NCBI RefSeq assembly: GCF_022458985.1
Contig: NC_061788.1
Location: 2,482,326-2,546,325 of the forward strand
Origin: Mugil cephalus
Taxonomy: Eukaryota; Chordata; Actinopteri; Mugiliformes; Mugilidae
DNA length: 64,000 nt
Direction of reading: 5' to 3'
The position numbers and the translations under genes are program-made. Below, piece after piece: positions 38,741-55,639 of this stretch. Numbering within the stretch: position 1 is the stretch's first letter; each line of letters begins with the position of its first letter. The notes beneath the pieces were generated by a model that was given only the letters and a program-made list of their open reading frames with translations, was not told where the DNA came from and searched no databases.

Positions 38741-41655
38741 TTATAAATAAAGTTTGATGAGTTCGTCGCTAACGGCCGACGGGGTGAGGACGCCCAGGTC
38801 GGTGAAGAGGAGGGTGATGAGGGAGGGAGGCGTGTAGTCGATCATCGGATGCTCCTCCGACAGGTTCTGCACCGTCTTCAGGGTGTCGGCTTTGTACTGA
38901 GGAAAAAACACTTGTAAATAAAATAACTCACAAATAAAATAAATAAAAACAGAATAAAATACAAAATACCTTGAATTTATCTGGGACGTCCTGCTGGTTG
39001 AGCGGATACAGACGCACGAATTTAAAACTCTCGGCCACGACGTAGAAGGGTTTATTATGAGCTTTGGAGCAGACGGCCATCTGATAGGTACCGATCTGGA
39101 GGGTGGGAGGAAGAGGGAGGAGAGCCGTTACCATGGAGACGGGGGACTCAGGTGATGAGAGTTTGCATCAAATTGATGAAGAGGAGGAGAATAAAACGTG
39201 AAAAGGAGAAAAATAAAGAGGAGAAACAGGGTCCCGACTATTTCCTGGAACGCACCTTGTTAATGATTCCTCCGCTCTCCACGACTCCTTCTGCTCCAAC
39301 GATAACCAGATCCACTTTCTCCAAGACGTACCTGCAAATTAATTAATTAATTAATTAGTTAATTAAAATTCTTCTTATTAATTGTCTATACAATAATAAA
39401 ACCAAACGTTATTTACCCGACGGCTGCGTCCAGGACGACTGTTACTGGAACATTGAGTTTCTTCAGGGCCTCGGCCATTTGTTGTCTGAACAAAGAGACG
39501 GGTCAGTGAGGCCTTTCAGAATAAGAGTCTACTACTATAAAAGTCCAGTAAGTCATTTTAGAATAAAAGTCCACTACCTAAAAGTCCAGTGTGTCCTTTC
39601 AGAATAAGAGTCTACTACTATACAAGTTCAGTGTGTCCTTTCAGAATAAAAGTCTACCACTGTAAAAGTCCAGTGTGTCCTTTTAGAATTAGAGTCCACT
39701 ACTATACAAGTCCAGTGTGTCCTTTCAGAATAAAAGTCTACTACTGTAAAAGTCCAGTGTGTCCTTTCAGAATAAAAGTCTACTACTGTAAAAGTCCAGT
39801 GAGGCCTTTCAGAATAAAAGTCGACTACTATAAAAGTCCAGTGAGTCCTTTCAGAATAAGGGTCTATTACTATAAAAGTCCAGTGTGTCCTTTCAAAATA
39901 GAAGTCTACTACTCTAAAAGTCCAGTGAGGCCTTTCAGAATAAAAGTTCACTACTATAAAAGTCCAGTGTGTCCTTTCAGAATAAAAGTCTACCACTGTA
40001 AAAGTCCAGTGTGTCCTTTTAGAATTAGAGTCCACTACTATACAAGTCCAGTGTGTCCTTTCAGAATAAAAGTCTACTACTATAAAAGTCCAGTGAGTCC
40101 TTTCAGAATAAGGGTCTATTACTATAAAAGTCCAGTGTGTCCTTTCAAAATAGAAGTCTACTACTCTAAAAGTCCAGTGAGGCCTTTCAGAATAAAAGTT
40201 CACTACTATAAAAGTCCAGTGTGTCCTTTCAGAATAAAAGTCTACTACTGTAAAAGTCCAGTGTGTCCTTTCAGAATAAAAGTCTACTACTGTAAAAGTC
40301 CAGTGAGCCATTTCAGAATAAAAGTCTACTACTATAAAAGTCCAGTGGGTCCTTCCAAAATAAGAGTCTACCACTATAAAGTCCAGTGGGTCCTTTCAAA
40401 ATAAAAGTCTACTACTATAAAAGTCCAGTGAGTCCTTTAAGAATAAAAGTTCTACTGTAAAAGTCCAGTGAGTCTTTTCAGAATAAAAGTCTCCTAGAGT
40501 TCTCAGTGTCCACTCACCCAGCGGCGTCCGGCTGAGACTCCGTCACGTAAACAAAGAAGCGTTTCTTCTCGGCGGCGGCTCGTTCCAGGACTCTGAGGAC
40601 GACTCTGGAGAACGAGTGGGTCAGTATTTTCTAAAAGAGGGAAGACGGAGGGAAGAATGAATGCGCCGGCGTTCACAGAGAGAGAGAGAGAGAAGGAAGT
40701 GTGACAGGACGTGAACTCACGGCGCCATCTTTGATGAAGGTGTGACACAGCTTGGCCACTTTGGCCCTGGACATGGAGATCTTCTCCAGGAAAAGTTCTC
40801 CTCGCTCCTCCATCACCTTCTTACAGCGAGACAGGTCCTGGAAACGAGGAACCAAACACACACCGATTAAAGAAACAAAAAATAAGACACAAAATGACCA
40901 TAAAAGGACAGTAAATGTCCAAAAATGAATAATGAACAGAGACAGATCTATGTGAGCAGACGTGGCTGATGGTGCGTTCACTGACCTGTTGCTCCAGGGA
41001 CGTGAGGCTGATGAAGCGCAGGAAGAGCTCCCCCCCTGAGGACACGGCCACCGAGGAGTCGACCCCCATCAGACAGTCGGTGGCCGACATCAGACTCTCC
41101 CTCAGACCCAGGATGGTCTCACCTGAGGAACCAAGAGACGGGAGACGTCCATGTGGGGTTCAAAGACAGCCATAACATTATGACCACTGACAGGTGACGT
41201 TAATGATGCTGATAACCTGGCTCCTCTCAGTGGGTGGGATATAGGGGGAGAAGGAGGAGGAGGAGGAGGGAGATAATGAAAAGGAAGAAGAGGAGGAGGC
41301 GAGGGAAGAAAAGGAGACATAGGAATAAGAGGAAAAGGAGGTGGAGGAAGGAGATAATGAAAAGGAAGAAGAGGAGAAGATGGAGGAAGAGGACATAGAA
41401 TAAAGACCAGACACAGGTGGATGTGTAGAGGATGGAGACAGGTTTAAACGCACCTTTGTCTCTCTTGAGGAACTCCAGCAGGGTGCGGATAGCGGCCACA
41501 GCTGAGGCCATGTCCGGGTCCTTCCTCATCTGAGCCCTGAAATACTCCACCAGCTCTGAAACCGGGGACACCCCGAGACCCGGTTAACGTCCCCGACCAC
41601 AACCCGAGACAAGAACCGTGACACACGACAACAAAAACTCACCTCCTTCATTCAT
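38741..41655 (-). CDS. eif2b1: Translation initiation factor eIF2B subunit alpha
   Basis: eIF2B alpha is a regulatory subunit of the cytosolic GEF that recharges eIF2 with GTP; it senses phosphorylated eIF2. Exons in transcript order: 41643-41655, 41454-41555, 40986-41122, 40721-40837, 40518-40630, 39417-39485, 39256-39331, 38970-39095, 38741-38896. They sum to 909 bases, 302 aa (human 305). The N-terminal helical domain contains [18 protein letters not shown]. The Rossmann-like domain contains [42 protein letters not shown] and [11 protein letters not shown]. The end is [11 protein letters not shown], identical to mammals. The first coding exon is only 13 bases (ATGAATGAAGGAG), so the start is the least certain part. 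A large 42-bp tandem array fills the intron between the exons at 39417 and 40518. Position 136 region has GAKIL where human has GATIL. Confidence 0.94.
38746..38751 (+). terminator. ddx55: ddx55 poly(A) signal inside the eif2b1 coding region
   Basis: AATAAA 47 bases after the ddx55 stop. On the opposite strand the same bases fall within the last four codons of eif2b1 (encoding KLYL). Confidence 0.65.
39502..40497. repeat. 42-bp tandem array, about 23 units, in an eif2b1 intron
   Basis: Each unit contains GTCCAGTGTGTCCTTTCAG then AATAAAAGTCTACTACT and TATAAAA. Because 42 is a multiple of three, frames stay open on both strands: 271 codons forward, 248 reverse. Each gives a 14-residue repeat. 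A block of about six units is duplicated (units with GAATAAGGGTCTATTAC, then CAAAATAGAAGTC, then AATAAAAGTTCAC occur at about 39858 and 40110). It lies between eif2b1 coding exons and is not part of either neighbouring exon's frame. Confidence 0.92.
41167..41213. mobile_element. MITE-like dispersed element, fragment copy 3
   Basis: CAGCCATAACATTATGACC then ACTGACAGG matches one end of the elements at 12692 and 28932. Only this end is present, in an eif2b1 intron next to a GGAGGAA-rich stretch (41245-41395). Confidence 0.55.
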
Positions 41656-42499
41656 CCTGGAATCCACAAGAGCTCAAACTACAATATTCAAAGTCACCAG
41701 GTGTTTAATATGACAGGATCCAGTCGGGATGTTTCTGACACATGCCAGATGATGCGGACTCTCGCAGCTTTTGTTCAACGCTGTTGTTTCCACAAGAGTC
41801 AAGATAAATGTTTTAAATTAAGAATTTAAGTCACAATTATCAGAATGCATCCACAAAAACTCGCCAAATTCTGCCTGAAAAGTTTTGTTGTCACTATTTG
41901 CCGAGTAACACAGCTCAAAACTGCGCGTTGATGTGTCGCAGAGTGATGACGCAGCACGTTTTCCTTACACCGTCAACGTGCGTGGCCCCTTCAGGGACTG
42001 TCGGAAATGTTGTAGTTATGGATTTGAAGAAAATACGTTAAATAAAAAAAAAATGACTAAGTTTACGATTTGTGTAATTATTGATATTTATTTACACAAC
42101 AACTACATGGTCGAAGAGCGAATTGAGCTAAAAAGAGACGCAAAACCGCTTCAAGGAGATGTAAAATTTAGTCAAACAGGGTTCAACAACAACAAACAAC
42201 ATAGTCACGGAGACAAACGAGACAAAAAGACACAAAATCACCGCAAGAAAAAATAAATGACTCAAATTAACTTTACTAGATCTTCAGCAACGTGCTCATG
42301 TAGATTTGTTTCAGGCTGCGGAGCAGGTAGATTATAACTGTGTGTTGTTACATAACATAAGATTAGATTTTGGGAGATTTTATTATCATTATTATTGACT
42401 TGAGGGTTGATCAGATAATGTGTGAGATCATCTGTGGTCCAGAAATATCAGGTTGTGTTCCAGGTTAAAGATGTTTTAAAGAATTTGGTTAAGATTAAA

Positions 42500-43560
42500 A
42501 TGACATAAAACAATTACAATAGAGTCAAAATAAGTATAAAGACACACAAACAGATCAGAAAGACTACAAAGAGCCTTAAAAACACTACAAAAACACCTTG
42601 AATTACGCAAAAAAGGTTCAAAATGACTATGAAGACACAAAAACACACACAATCTACTACAAAAACACTTAAAATGTCCACCAAGAAACAAAACTCACTA
42701 CTTAATGAAATCCACTCTAAAGAAAAACACACTCAGTTTGTCTCAGGACTATAAAGACACAATAAAAACCACACAAAACACCTTGAAAAAAAGACCCGTA
42801 CCAAATATAAAGTAAAATACACAAAGGACAGTAGAAAAATGACCGTAAAGAGACACAAAACCACCACAAAACTTCTTAAAACTACCATGAAGAGACAAAA
42901 AGTCATAAAGCAACAGTAAACAACACAGAACCAACTACAAAAAGACTTAAAATGATCAAGAAACAAAACTCACTACAAAATGAACTCTATTTTAAAAAAA
43001 AACACACACACCAACAAACTTAGAACTATAAAAACACAACGAAAAAACCCACAAAACATCTTGAAGAGAACACCTGTGTAAGACATACAAAGGAGAGTAG
43101 AAACAACTACCACAAAGAGACACAAAACTACTTAAAATGATTGTAAAGAAACATAAAACCACTAAAAAAGTACTTAAAATTATCATAAAGAGACACAAAC
43201 CTACTACAAAACTACGTAAATGGCCGTAAAGAGACACAAAAGCACTACAAAGAGACACAAACCCACTTAAAATTATCATAAAGTGACACAAAACCACTAC
43301 AAAACTACTTAAAATGACTACAAAGAGACACAAAATGTCTTAAACTGTCCATAAAGAGACTTAATAAAACAGTAAACGCACACAGAACCTACTACAAATA
43401 TAAACTAACCATCGAGGAACCACTGTGTTATTTGTCCTTACAAGAACTATCAACACAGAAAAACAAAAAACACACAAAACACCTTGAAGAAAAGACCCGT
43501 AAGTCAGACGCACATAGTAAAAGCAAAAATAAAAATAAAAAAGTGACATTAAAGAGCAAG
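42500..43560. repeat. Degenerate ACAAAA/AAAGAGAC minisatellite
   Basis: About 1 kb of irregular units made from AAAGAGACACAAAAC, CACTACAAAACTACTTAAAA and TGACCATAAAG. The period is roughly 40-50 bases, with much divergence. A dozen short leucine/phenylalanine/cysteine-rich frames on the minus strand come from this composition. It fills the spacer between the divergent eif2b1 and bcl7a genes and ends about 400 bases before the bcl7a ATG. Confidence 0.8.
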
Positions 43561-43727
43561 AAAATACAGGTTAGACCAAATCTTCCAGAGTGCAACAGAA
43601 TCTAAAAATAGTTTTTCTCTGGTGTTGCTGTAGTTGTGTGTCTCTCTGTGCTGTTGTGTTGTGAATGAATATAAACGCGTTAAATATATATAAAAAAAAG
43701 TTTTTTCTATTTAAATTGTGCAGCTAA

Positions 43728-49043
<5,316 letters not shown>

Positions 49044-51300
49044 ATGTTTTGGAGTCGTCTCCCTCCCGCCTCCCTCCTCTGTACCTCCCTCCATTAACTC
49101 TAGATAATTTAGGGCTAATGGACACACACCACCTCTCCCCTCTTACTCCTCCTCCTCCTCCTCCTCCTCTCCTCCCTCTTCTCCACCCAAACTCTTCTAA
49201 AGGGAGAATGGACGCCTCCCTCCTCCCCTCTCCTCCTCCCCCTCCTCCTCCCCCTGTTTGCCCCGACACTCCCCCGCCACAGAGGGAGAATGGATATTAC
49301 CTCCGAGCTTCCTTCCAGTCCTCCACACTTTTCACTAATGCCAAGAGAAGCCCCCCGGGCTGCAGTCCCCTCTGTGGCCAGGGGGGGGGGGGCAGCGCTG
49401 TCAGCCCAGCCACCGCCAGGCCAGACGACAAAACACTGACCTGCATCTGTGACTAAAAAAGAGTAACACTGGGGACCCTGCGACGGCCCCCGTCCGCCTC
49501 CTGTTAGACTAATGTTCTATATTTGTTTAGGAAACGTTTAGGGTTTTTTTCTCAGGAGGGTCAATGCACTGTTATGGTATGTCACAATCGATCACAGATA
49601 GATTTGCTGCTGTAGTGGACGTCTTTTTTCTCCATTCACGTGTTTTTTTGTTTCTTTGTTTGTTTTGTTTTTTTAAAGTGAATTAGTTTGTGGTTTTTGT
49701 AGAGGACGGAGATGACGACGGTACTGGTGGAGATGGGTAGTGAAGGCGGGCGTAGCTAGCGTAGGTCCTGGAGGTGTGTGTGTGCCTTGAGTTGCTACGA
49801 TTTAAGACTCGTTTTTAGGTCAAGCAGGTTCTGATTTACAATGTTGGTGCCATGGTTTCATTTTGTTTTCTGTTTTTTTTTTTTCGCCTTATAATTGTCA
49901 CTAAGTTCATGCGACTACAACAGTTTGATTTTTAAAGGAATGTGTAGATTTTTGTTTCCTTGCTGAGAGCTCAAAGTGAAGCCAGGAGAGCTAGCTTAGC
50001 TTAGCGTAGCTTAGCATACAGGCCGGCAGCAAAGGGAAGCTGCTAGCTTGAGTCAGTTCAGAGATGATAAACTCCACCGATCGAAGTGAAAATTAAGAAA
50101 GTTCAGCTTTGTAACCGTGACGTCCAGGAGCTAACGCCGCTAACGAGTTAACGAGGTTTTGTAGCATTTTCTCCGTAACTAGTTTACTTCTAATCCTCCG
50201 GTTCTGTGGTTAAACGGAATCATCGTTGGACTCAACCTTGATCCGCCGTGCGTCACGTCTCACGTTGTAGCTTGTCGCTCTGAACGTAGCATTAGCTGTT
50301 ACAGAGTTTACGCTAAAGCTAACGTCTCCTGGTGCTAACTTCTCTTCACGCGACGCCTCTCAGCAAGGAACCAGAGGAGCGAACTATTCCTTTAAGAGCT
50401 GGAGACTTTGGTTTGAACACTAGCCAGACGTTAGCTCAGTCGTCTGAGACCCTGTGGACTCCCGGTGACTGATCCGTGTCTTCTCCTGAAACACATGTTA
50501 CTCCTCCTCTCATTCGTCCTGTGCGTCACTACTTTCTCTACGACGACAGAAGGGTCCAGGGTCCAGTCTTTAGCTCCGGCGTCGGTTCTAATCCTCCTTT
50601 CAAGGTGCTGTCTGTCGGCTGAATCCTTACGGCCCCATCGAGCTCTCGGCTTTTGTGCAGATTCGCGCAATTTACTTGAACTTTTAATCGTACGGATTCA
50701 GACCTAGGACCTCTAATGTAAAACCTCACGCATGTCACCATTTACTTTACCAATCGATATATTTGTGGATTGAAATCACTGCGGACCGACGACTTCGTCA
50801 CACGCGCAGGGGCTGTCGATTCACACCGAATAATTACTTGATCAGATTTCAGAGAATCAGCGTTTCACATGGATGGAGAGAAAAGAAACTAAAAGCTGAG
50901 AGTTGTGTCGGTTTAGAGGATGGATTAGCATATACCTCATTCCCAGTCCAGCAGCGCTGGAACTTAAAATGCTATTGTATTGACATTAACAGTTATAAAC
51001 AGCATTATGTACACTCAGTTCAAAATAAAATATCTCACTTACGTTGTAGCTTTCACCCGATCGAGCCAATTGCTTATAGTTTGCTCATAACTGTGTGTTT
51101 AAAGAAAAAAAAAATGAAACAAAAAAAGAGCTGTGAGATATGAAATCCTGTTGTTTTTTTCTTTTCTTGGGACCATTTTGTTTTTCTTTAGATCGTGTAC
51201 AGATTTATGGTTTGGTTTGACTTATTTATTCCATCAGTAGTGCTTGGTTTTTATCATGTCCAATGGTTTTGTTTTCTTAATAAAAGTCACAAAAACGTTG
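49044..51300 (+). other. bcl7a: bcl7a 3' UTR
   Basis: Non-coding sequence from the TAA to an AATAAA at 51279-51284. It starts with CTCC/CCCC-rich stretches (49140-49265) and a G run (49380-49392). Later parts include AG-CTTAGC-type repeats near 49990-50020. The 2.2 kb length is inferred from the poly(A) signal; frames inside it (up to about 135 codons) are composition artefacts. Confidence 0.6.
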
Positions 51301-51639
51301 CGGTCGTTTGTTGTCGGTGTTTGACGAGAGCAGGTTTTATTTTCTGTGTGTTTAACTGTTTATGTTGAATTTTAAATGAGTCAAAGTGACATTTTTCCTT
51401 CAGTCGACTCACAACTGAAAACATGTTGAGAACATGTTAGAAACTCTGACAAGTTGTGGGACGTGTTTTTGCTTTTTACATGTTTAACAAAATAAAAGAA
51501 CTTTCTACCTCCTAGTACCAGGTCACTGCAGAGTTCAGGTTCTGTTTTGGTTCCTCGAGTTTCAAAAAGGATTTAACTCAGGAGTCAGAACCTCAACCTT
51601 TATAAAAACAGACGTGTCACATTTATTTCAGAAGAAGCC

Positions 51640-52690
51640 GACTTTCTATTTAAATATGTAGAATAACTGAGAGGATTTGTCTTAAAACATTCAGTAAATG
51701 AGTTTCCTTTTTTAAAAACTTGAACTTTTGTTATGGTCCAGGGTCTGTGCATGTTTTGGTCTTTGGATTTTCCGTTCAGAAAAAAGACATTTAAAAAACA
51801 ACAAATAAGCGTTTATTAGATTTTCATTTTAAAATTAAAATTGGATTTCAAGGCATTTTTCTTTCATTAGGGTCGAGAATGGATAAACAAAACTTTAAAA
51901 CCCGATGGCTTTTCATTTTCTGTTTCTAAAAACAAAAAAATCGTTAGAGACTAAAAAAGTCCCCGATTTTTTTCATATTGTGCGACCGGAAGTTGTCGTT
52001 TTCAAAGTAAGAGCGTGTGTGAGGACAAAGCTGTGTAACAGAAGTTCATGGATCAGAACGTAGTTTTTCTAAACAATAAAATAGTCTCAGTGAAGACGAC
52101 GTCACTGCAGGAAAACTAAGCCGCATATTTCAGTTGAAAACTTATAATAATAATAATAATAATATAATGAGGGAATAATTAGCTACTGGCTAACGTTATA
52201 GATTTCTACAGATAATGAGCCTTGTTTTACCATCACGTCAAAAATCACATCAGAGTAACGAATCAAACACATTTTAGCCTTAAAGAAGGAAACTTCAGAC
52301 AGAAACACAGCGACGTCCTCATACGTGCTCTTATTTTGAAAACGACAACTTCCGGTTTAAAAAAAGAAGAAAAAAAACGCGCTTTCTTTGTTTCTGTCTA
52401 ACGATTTTATTTTTTATTTTTAGAAACACAAAATGAAAATTTAAAGTTTTCTTTATCTCTTCTCGACACCGATAAAGAAAAATGCCTCGAATTTCAATTT
52501 TAATTCATGAATTTTAAAATGAAAATCAAAAAACTGCTCTTTTCTTTTTAATATTCTTTTGTGAATGGAAAATCCAGTGACTAAAACGCAGCTGTTCATA
52601 AAACCTTTTAAGTTTAAGAAAAAGATCAAATTCACTGAACAGTTTTTAAAATGTGATCTAAAAAAAAAACAAAAAAAAGTCTGAATTAAA
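51640..52690. repeat. Long inverted repeat (foldback element), arms about 350-400 bp
   Basis: The left arm (about 51640-52050) reads as the reverse complement of the right arm (about 52290-52690), with scattered changes and small gaps. Shared landmarks, left arm against reversed right arm: TTGGATTTTCCGTTCA / CTGGATTTTCCATTCA; AGATTTTCATTTTAAAATT / TGATTTTCATTTTAAAATT; AAGGCATTTTTCTTTC / GAGGCATTTTTCTTTA; GTTTCTAAAAA; ATCGTTAGA; CCGGAAGTTGTCGTTTTCA followed by AA; TGAGGAC. The loop is about 240-270 bases. No coding frame lies in it. It sits between the bcl7a poly(A) signal and the clip1 3' end. Confidence 0.85.
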
Positions 52691-54620
52691 AAGTTTAATT
52701 GTGCTTTAAGTGGTGAAGAGGTGAGTAAAATAAAAATAAAAGTCGACAGAACGTTTCTTTGTCTCGTATCGTTTCTATTGGACTGTTGAGGAGTTCACAG
52801 AACATAGAAAACATGTCACACCACGTCATCAACATGTGGAAAAGGGTGTTAACATACAAAACACTGAGAATTAGACTCATCACGTAGAAAGTACAACATG
52901 TTTTAAAGTCTGTACAAACGGGCAGAAAAAAATAAAACTCGTCAGGTTCAGTATTTACACATGTTCAGTCGCTGGACGTCTCTCTGAAGATTCAATATGA
53001 TCCAAGAGTTCAGACTTTAGGGAGGATGGTTATCGGCTCGAGCTTTAAACACGAGGCTAAAGAAGGGAGGACGGTTTTTAACTGGTGCAAAATCCAAAAT
53101 GTAAACGTTCCCAGACTCTGTGCTAAGCTACGCTAACCTTCTGTAGCTTCGTATTGTCCTCACAGACGTTTAACTGAACCGTGCTCAGCGTAACCATACG
53201 ACCATACGTATTATTTTTTTAGCTTATTTCGTCTAAAGTGACAGATATTTAAGCCGGAACAACCTTCAGTCCTTTTTTAAACTGTGCTTAATATTCTTTA
53301 AAAGACAAATCTGAGGGTTTAAACCCCAGAGAAACTGGGTAAACGAGTAAATAAGTGCATATACATCTTAACTTTGAGTCATTACTGGTTTAATGTGAGT
53401 GAAGTCTCAGACTAAACGTGATAAAATGTGAAGGATTATTGTGAGAAATCAGACGTAAACTGTGATAAACGTGTTCACTAAACGTATTTGTGTCTCTTTA
53501 TGATTTGAAGTCGCAGCCTCACAAAGTGACGTCCGTGTTTAAATCAGTAAACCTGAGAAGTTCCTTCATTTGAAACTGAATTGAGAAATATTTACTCCAG
53601 TGGAGTAAAACCAGTGATTCTCAACCGGGGTCCGCGGACCCCTAGTGGTCGGTGGTGTAATTGCAAGGTCGTCCATGAAAATAAAATATCCTTTAATCCT
53701 GTATAGAAATAGGATTATTTTACTCAAATGTGACTGAGACCTTTATCTAAACTACAGAGGGGAACAGGACTTTGTTTCTCTAACTGCATCTGTTTAACCT
53801 CGTCTTAGATTTAGAAACGTGATGATTGCGGCTGTGATTGGTCTGAAATGTATCGAGCGCTGAAATAATCTGCTCCGTACGATGAATCTCTAAAGTGGAC
53901 AGTGCAAAAACTAGAGTTAGTCGAGGCTTCGATGCTACATACAGCAGGGCTGGAAAAGATCCCACAACAATAAATAGGTTGATTCTTAGCGGATCCTCAG
54001 GGAGGAGGAGACGTTCAGGAGACACATGGAAACTAGTTCTGACTCTTCTGGTCTCAAACGAGAACGTTTCCGGGTTTAAAACCTCCGAGGTCGCGGCTGA
54101 ACTTCGTTTCTAATGTTCAGGGAGTTTGGGTCACGACGATAAAGTCTGAAGGTTTAGAAAATTAAATAAAAATATAGATAAAAAATAAAGTTAGAAAGAA
54201 AATAGTTATGTTATAGTGTGATATTTAAAGACTTTTCAAAATAAAGCTCTGGAAAGGAAGGTTTAGAGAATAAAATCAGAATATTTAAAAAACAAACAAA
54301 CATATTTAATCTATTTATATATTTATAATACCGCTCTAAAATGTTCTAATATTTAAAGAATAAAGTCGTAATATTTCCAAAATAATTAGTGACATCAGAA
54401 ACATAATAAATATGAGAAGTAAGAGATAATATTTCAAGAATAAAGTCGTAAAGTCACAGAGTTTAAGACTAAAGACGCGTCTTTATATCTGGAAGTTTAG
54501 GAAAATGAAATGAAACGTTCCGATGTTTTTTGGTAACTGTGACTGAACCGTCTTAATTTTGGTTATAAATGACTTTTGAGGTGTTGTGTCAGCAGACCGA
54601 GCTTTGATTTGGTCATTTAT
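52691..54620. other. Intergenic spacer between convergent bcl7a and clip1
   Basis: AT-rich, no recognisable coding exon on either strand. It contains a hAT-like fragment near 53612 and several diverged AATAAAGTC-type repeats (54180-54450). Confidence 0.6.
53608..53665 (+). repeat. hAT-like fragment (TTCTCAACCGGGGTCCGCGG)
   Basis: CCAGTGATTCTCAACCGGGG then TCCGCGGACCCCTAG resembles the 'cagtggttctcaacc' terminal sequence common to non-autonomous hAT (Charlie-type) elements. Only one end is seen. Assigned from remembered motif. Confidence 0.4.
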
Positions 54621-54629
54621 ATGTTTTGT

Positions 54630-55639
54630 TTGTCAAATTATTCCCATTTTATTTTGGTAAAAAGTAATTTTTCCCTCAACATTTTAAGAACATTTTGGGG
54701 TAAAACATTTTCCTCAAATTCCATCCTACTGTTATGTGAAAGTACTTGGACACATTAGAACATTACAACTTATTTTGGTGGAGCAGAACTTCCTTTACCT
54801 CCAGACTTATTTCTGAATCCATATCGACCAGTTCCTCAGCATATTAACGTGTTCCTGCTAAAATTATTTCAGGTTTTTCATGTCAGTTGATGTTTTTTTT
54901 GGTCTGATGGTGCCACTTTTATCCAAAAGTAAATATTTCAACTAATCTTGAACAAGTTTTTACTGGAAATATAACAACTTTTCTTCTCTAAATATCACGG
55001 CCTCTTCTTTCCCTTCCAGTGGCCCTGATGCAGTGGCCCTGATCCAGTGCCCTGATCCAGTGACCCTGGTACAGTGGCTCTGATCCAGTGGCCCTGATAC
55101 AGTGGCCCTGATACAGTGGCCCTGATCCAGTGGCCCTGATGCAGTGGATCTGATGCAGTGGCCCTGGTACTCTCTCTACTATTATCTTTCTACTTTCTAA
55201 CTATCACTGGGCAGGTCGTCTCTGGCTGGAGGAATGTGACGAGTGTCGAGGTGCTTCTTCATGTCCCTTTACTTTAAACTGTGCTTCCTTTTGTTTAAAC
55301 AAGTAATAAAAATCAACAGTTGCTCTTTTCTCCTTTTTTTTTTAGAAACTGAAACACGTTAGAAACGACGAGCGCGGACGACGAGTTCGATAAAAACACG
55401 GATATTGCACCGGAGGAAGCAGCGTATTTGGACGAGCGTTAGCGTTTCTTCTCGGGTCAGATTCAGAGCAGGACAGTGGCGAACAGTGATATGCATAAAT
55501 ACAGTATAAAAATACATTATGGAAAAAATCTGCAGGGGCTTTAGTCAGGCTGGACGGAGGGAACAGAGGAGGAGGAAGAGGAGGAGGGAGGAGGAGGGAG
55601 GAGGAAGGAGGGAGGGAGGGAGTGAAATGCCTGCGTCCT
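54630..55639 (-). other. clip1: Tentative clip1 3' UTR
   Basis: Sequence downstream of the clip1 stop on the minus strand. The first canonical minus-strand AATAAA I noticed is at 54648-54653, which would make the 3' UTR about 1 kb. It includes the 14-bp minisatellite at 55018-55172 and purine-rich GGAGGA sequence near the stop (55557-55620). The extent is uncertain. Confidence 0.4.
55018..55172. repeat. 14-bp minisatellite (CAGTGGCCCTGATC)
   Basis: About eleven units of CAGTGGCCCTGAT(C/A/G) with a few base changes and one short unit, in the tentative clip1 3' UTR. Confidence 0.9.

Noticed and set aside
39589-40404. 271-codon frame with a 14-residue repeat, and its 248-codon antisense partner
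   Set aside because: Product of the 42-bp tandem array, lying inside an eif2b1 intron; both strands open only because the unit is a multiple of three.
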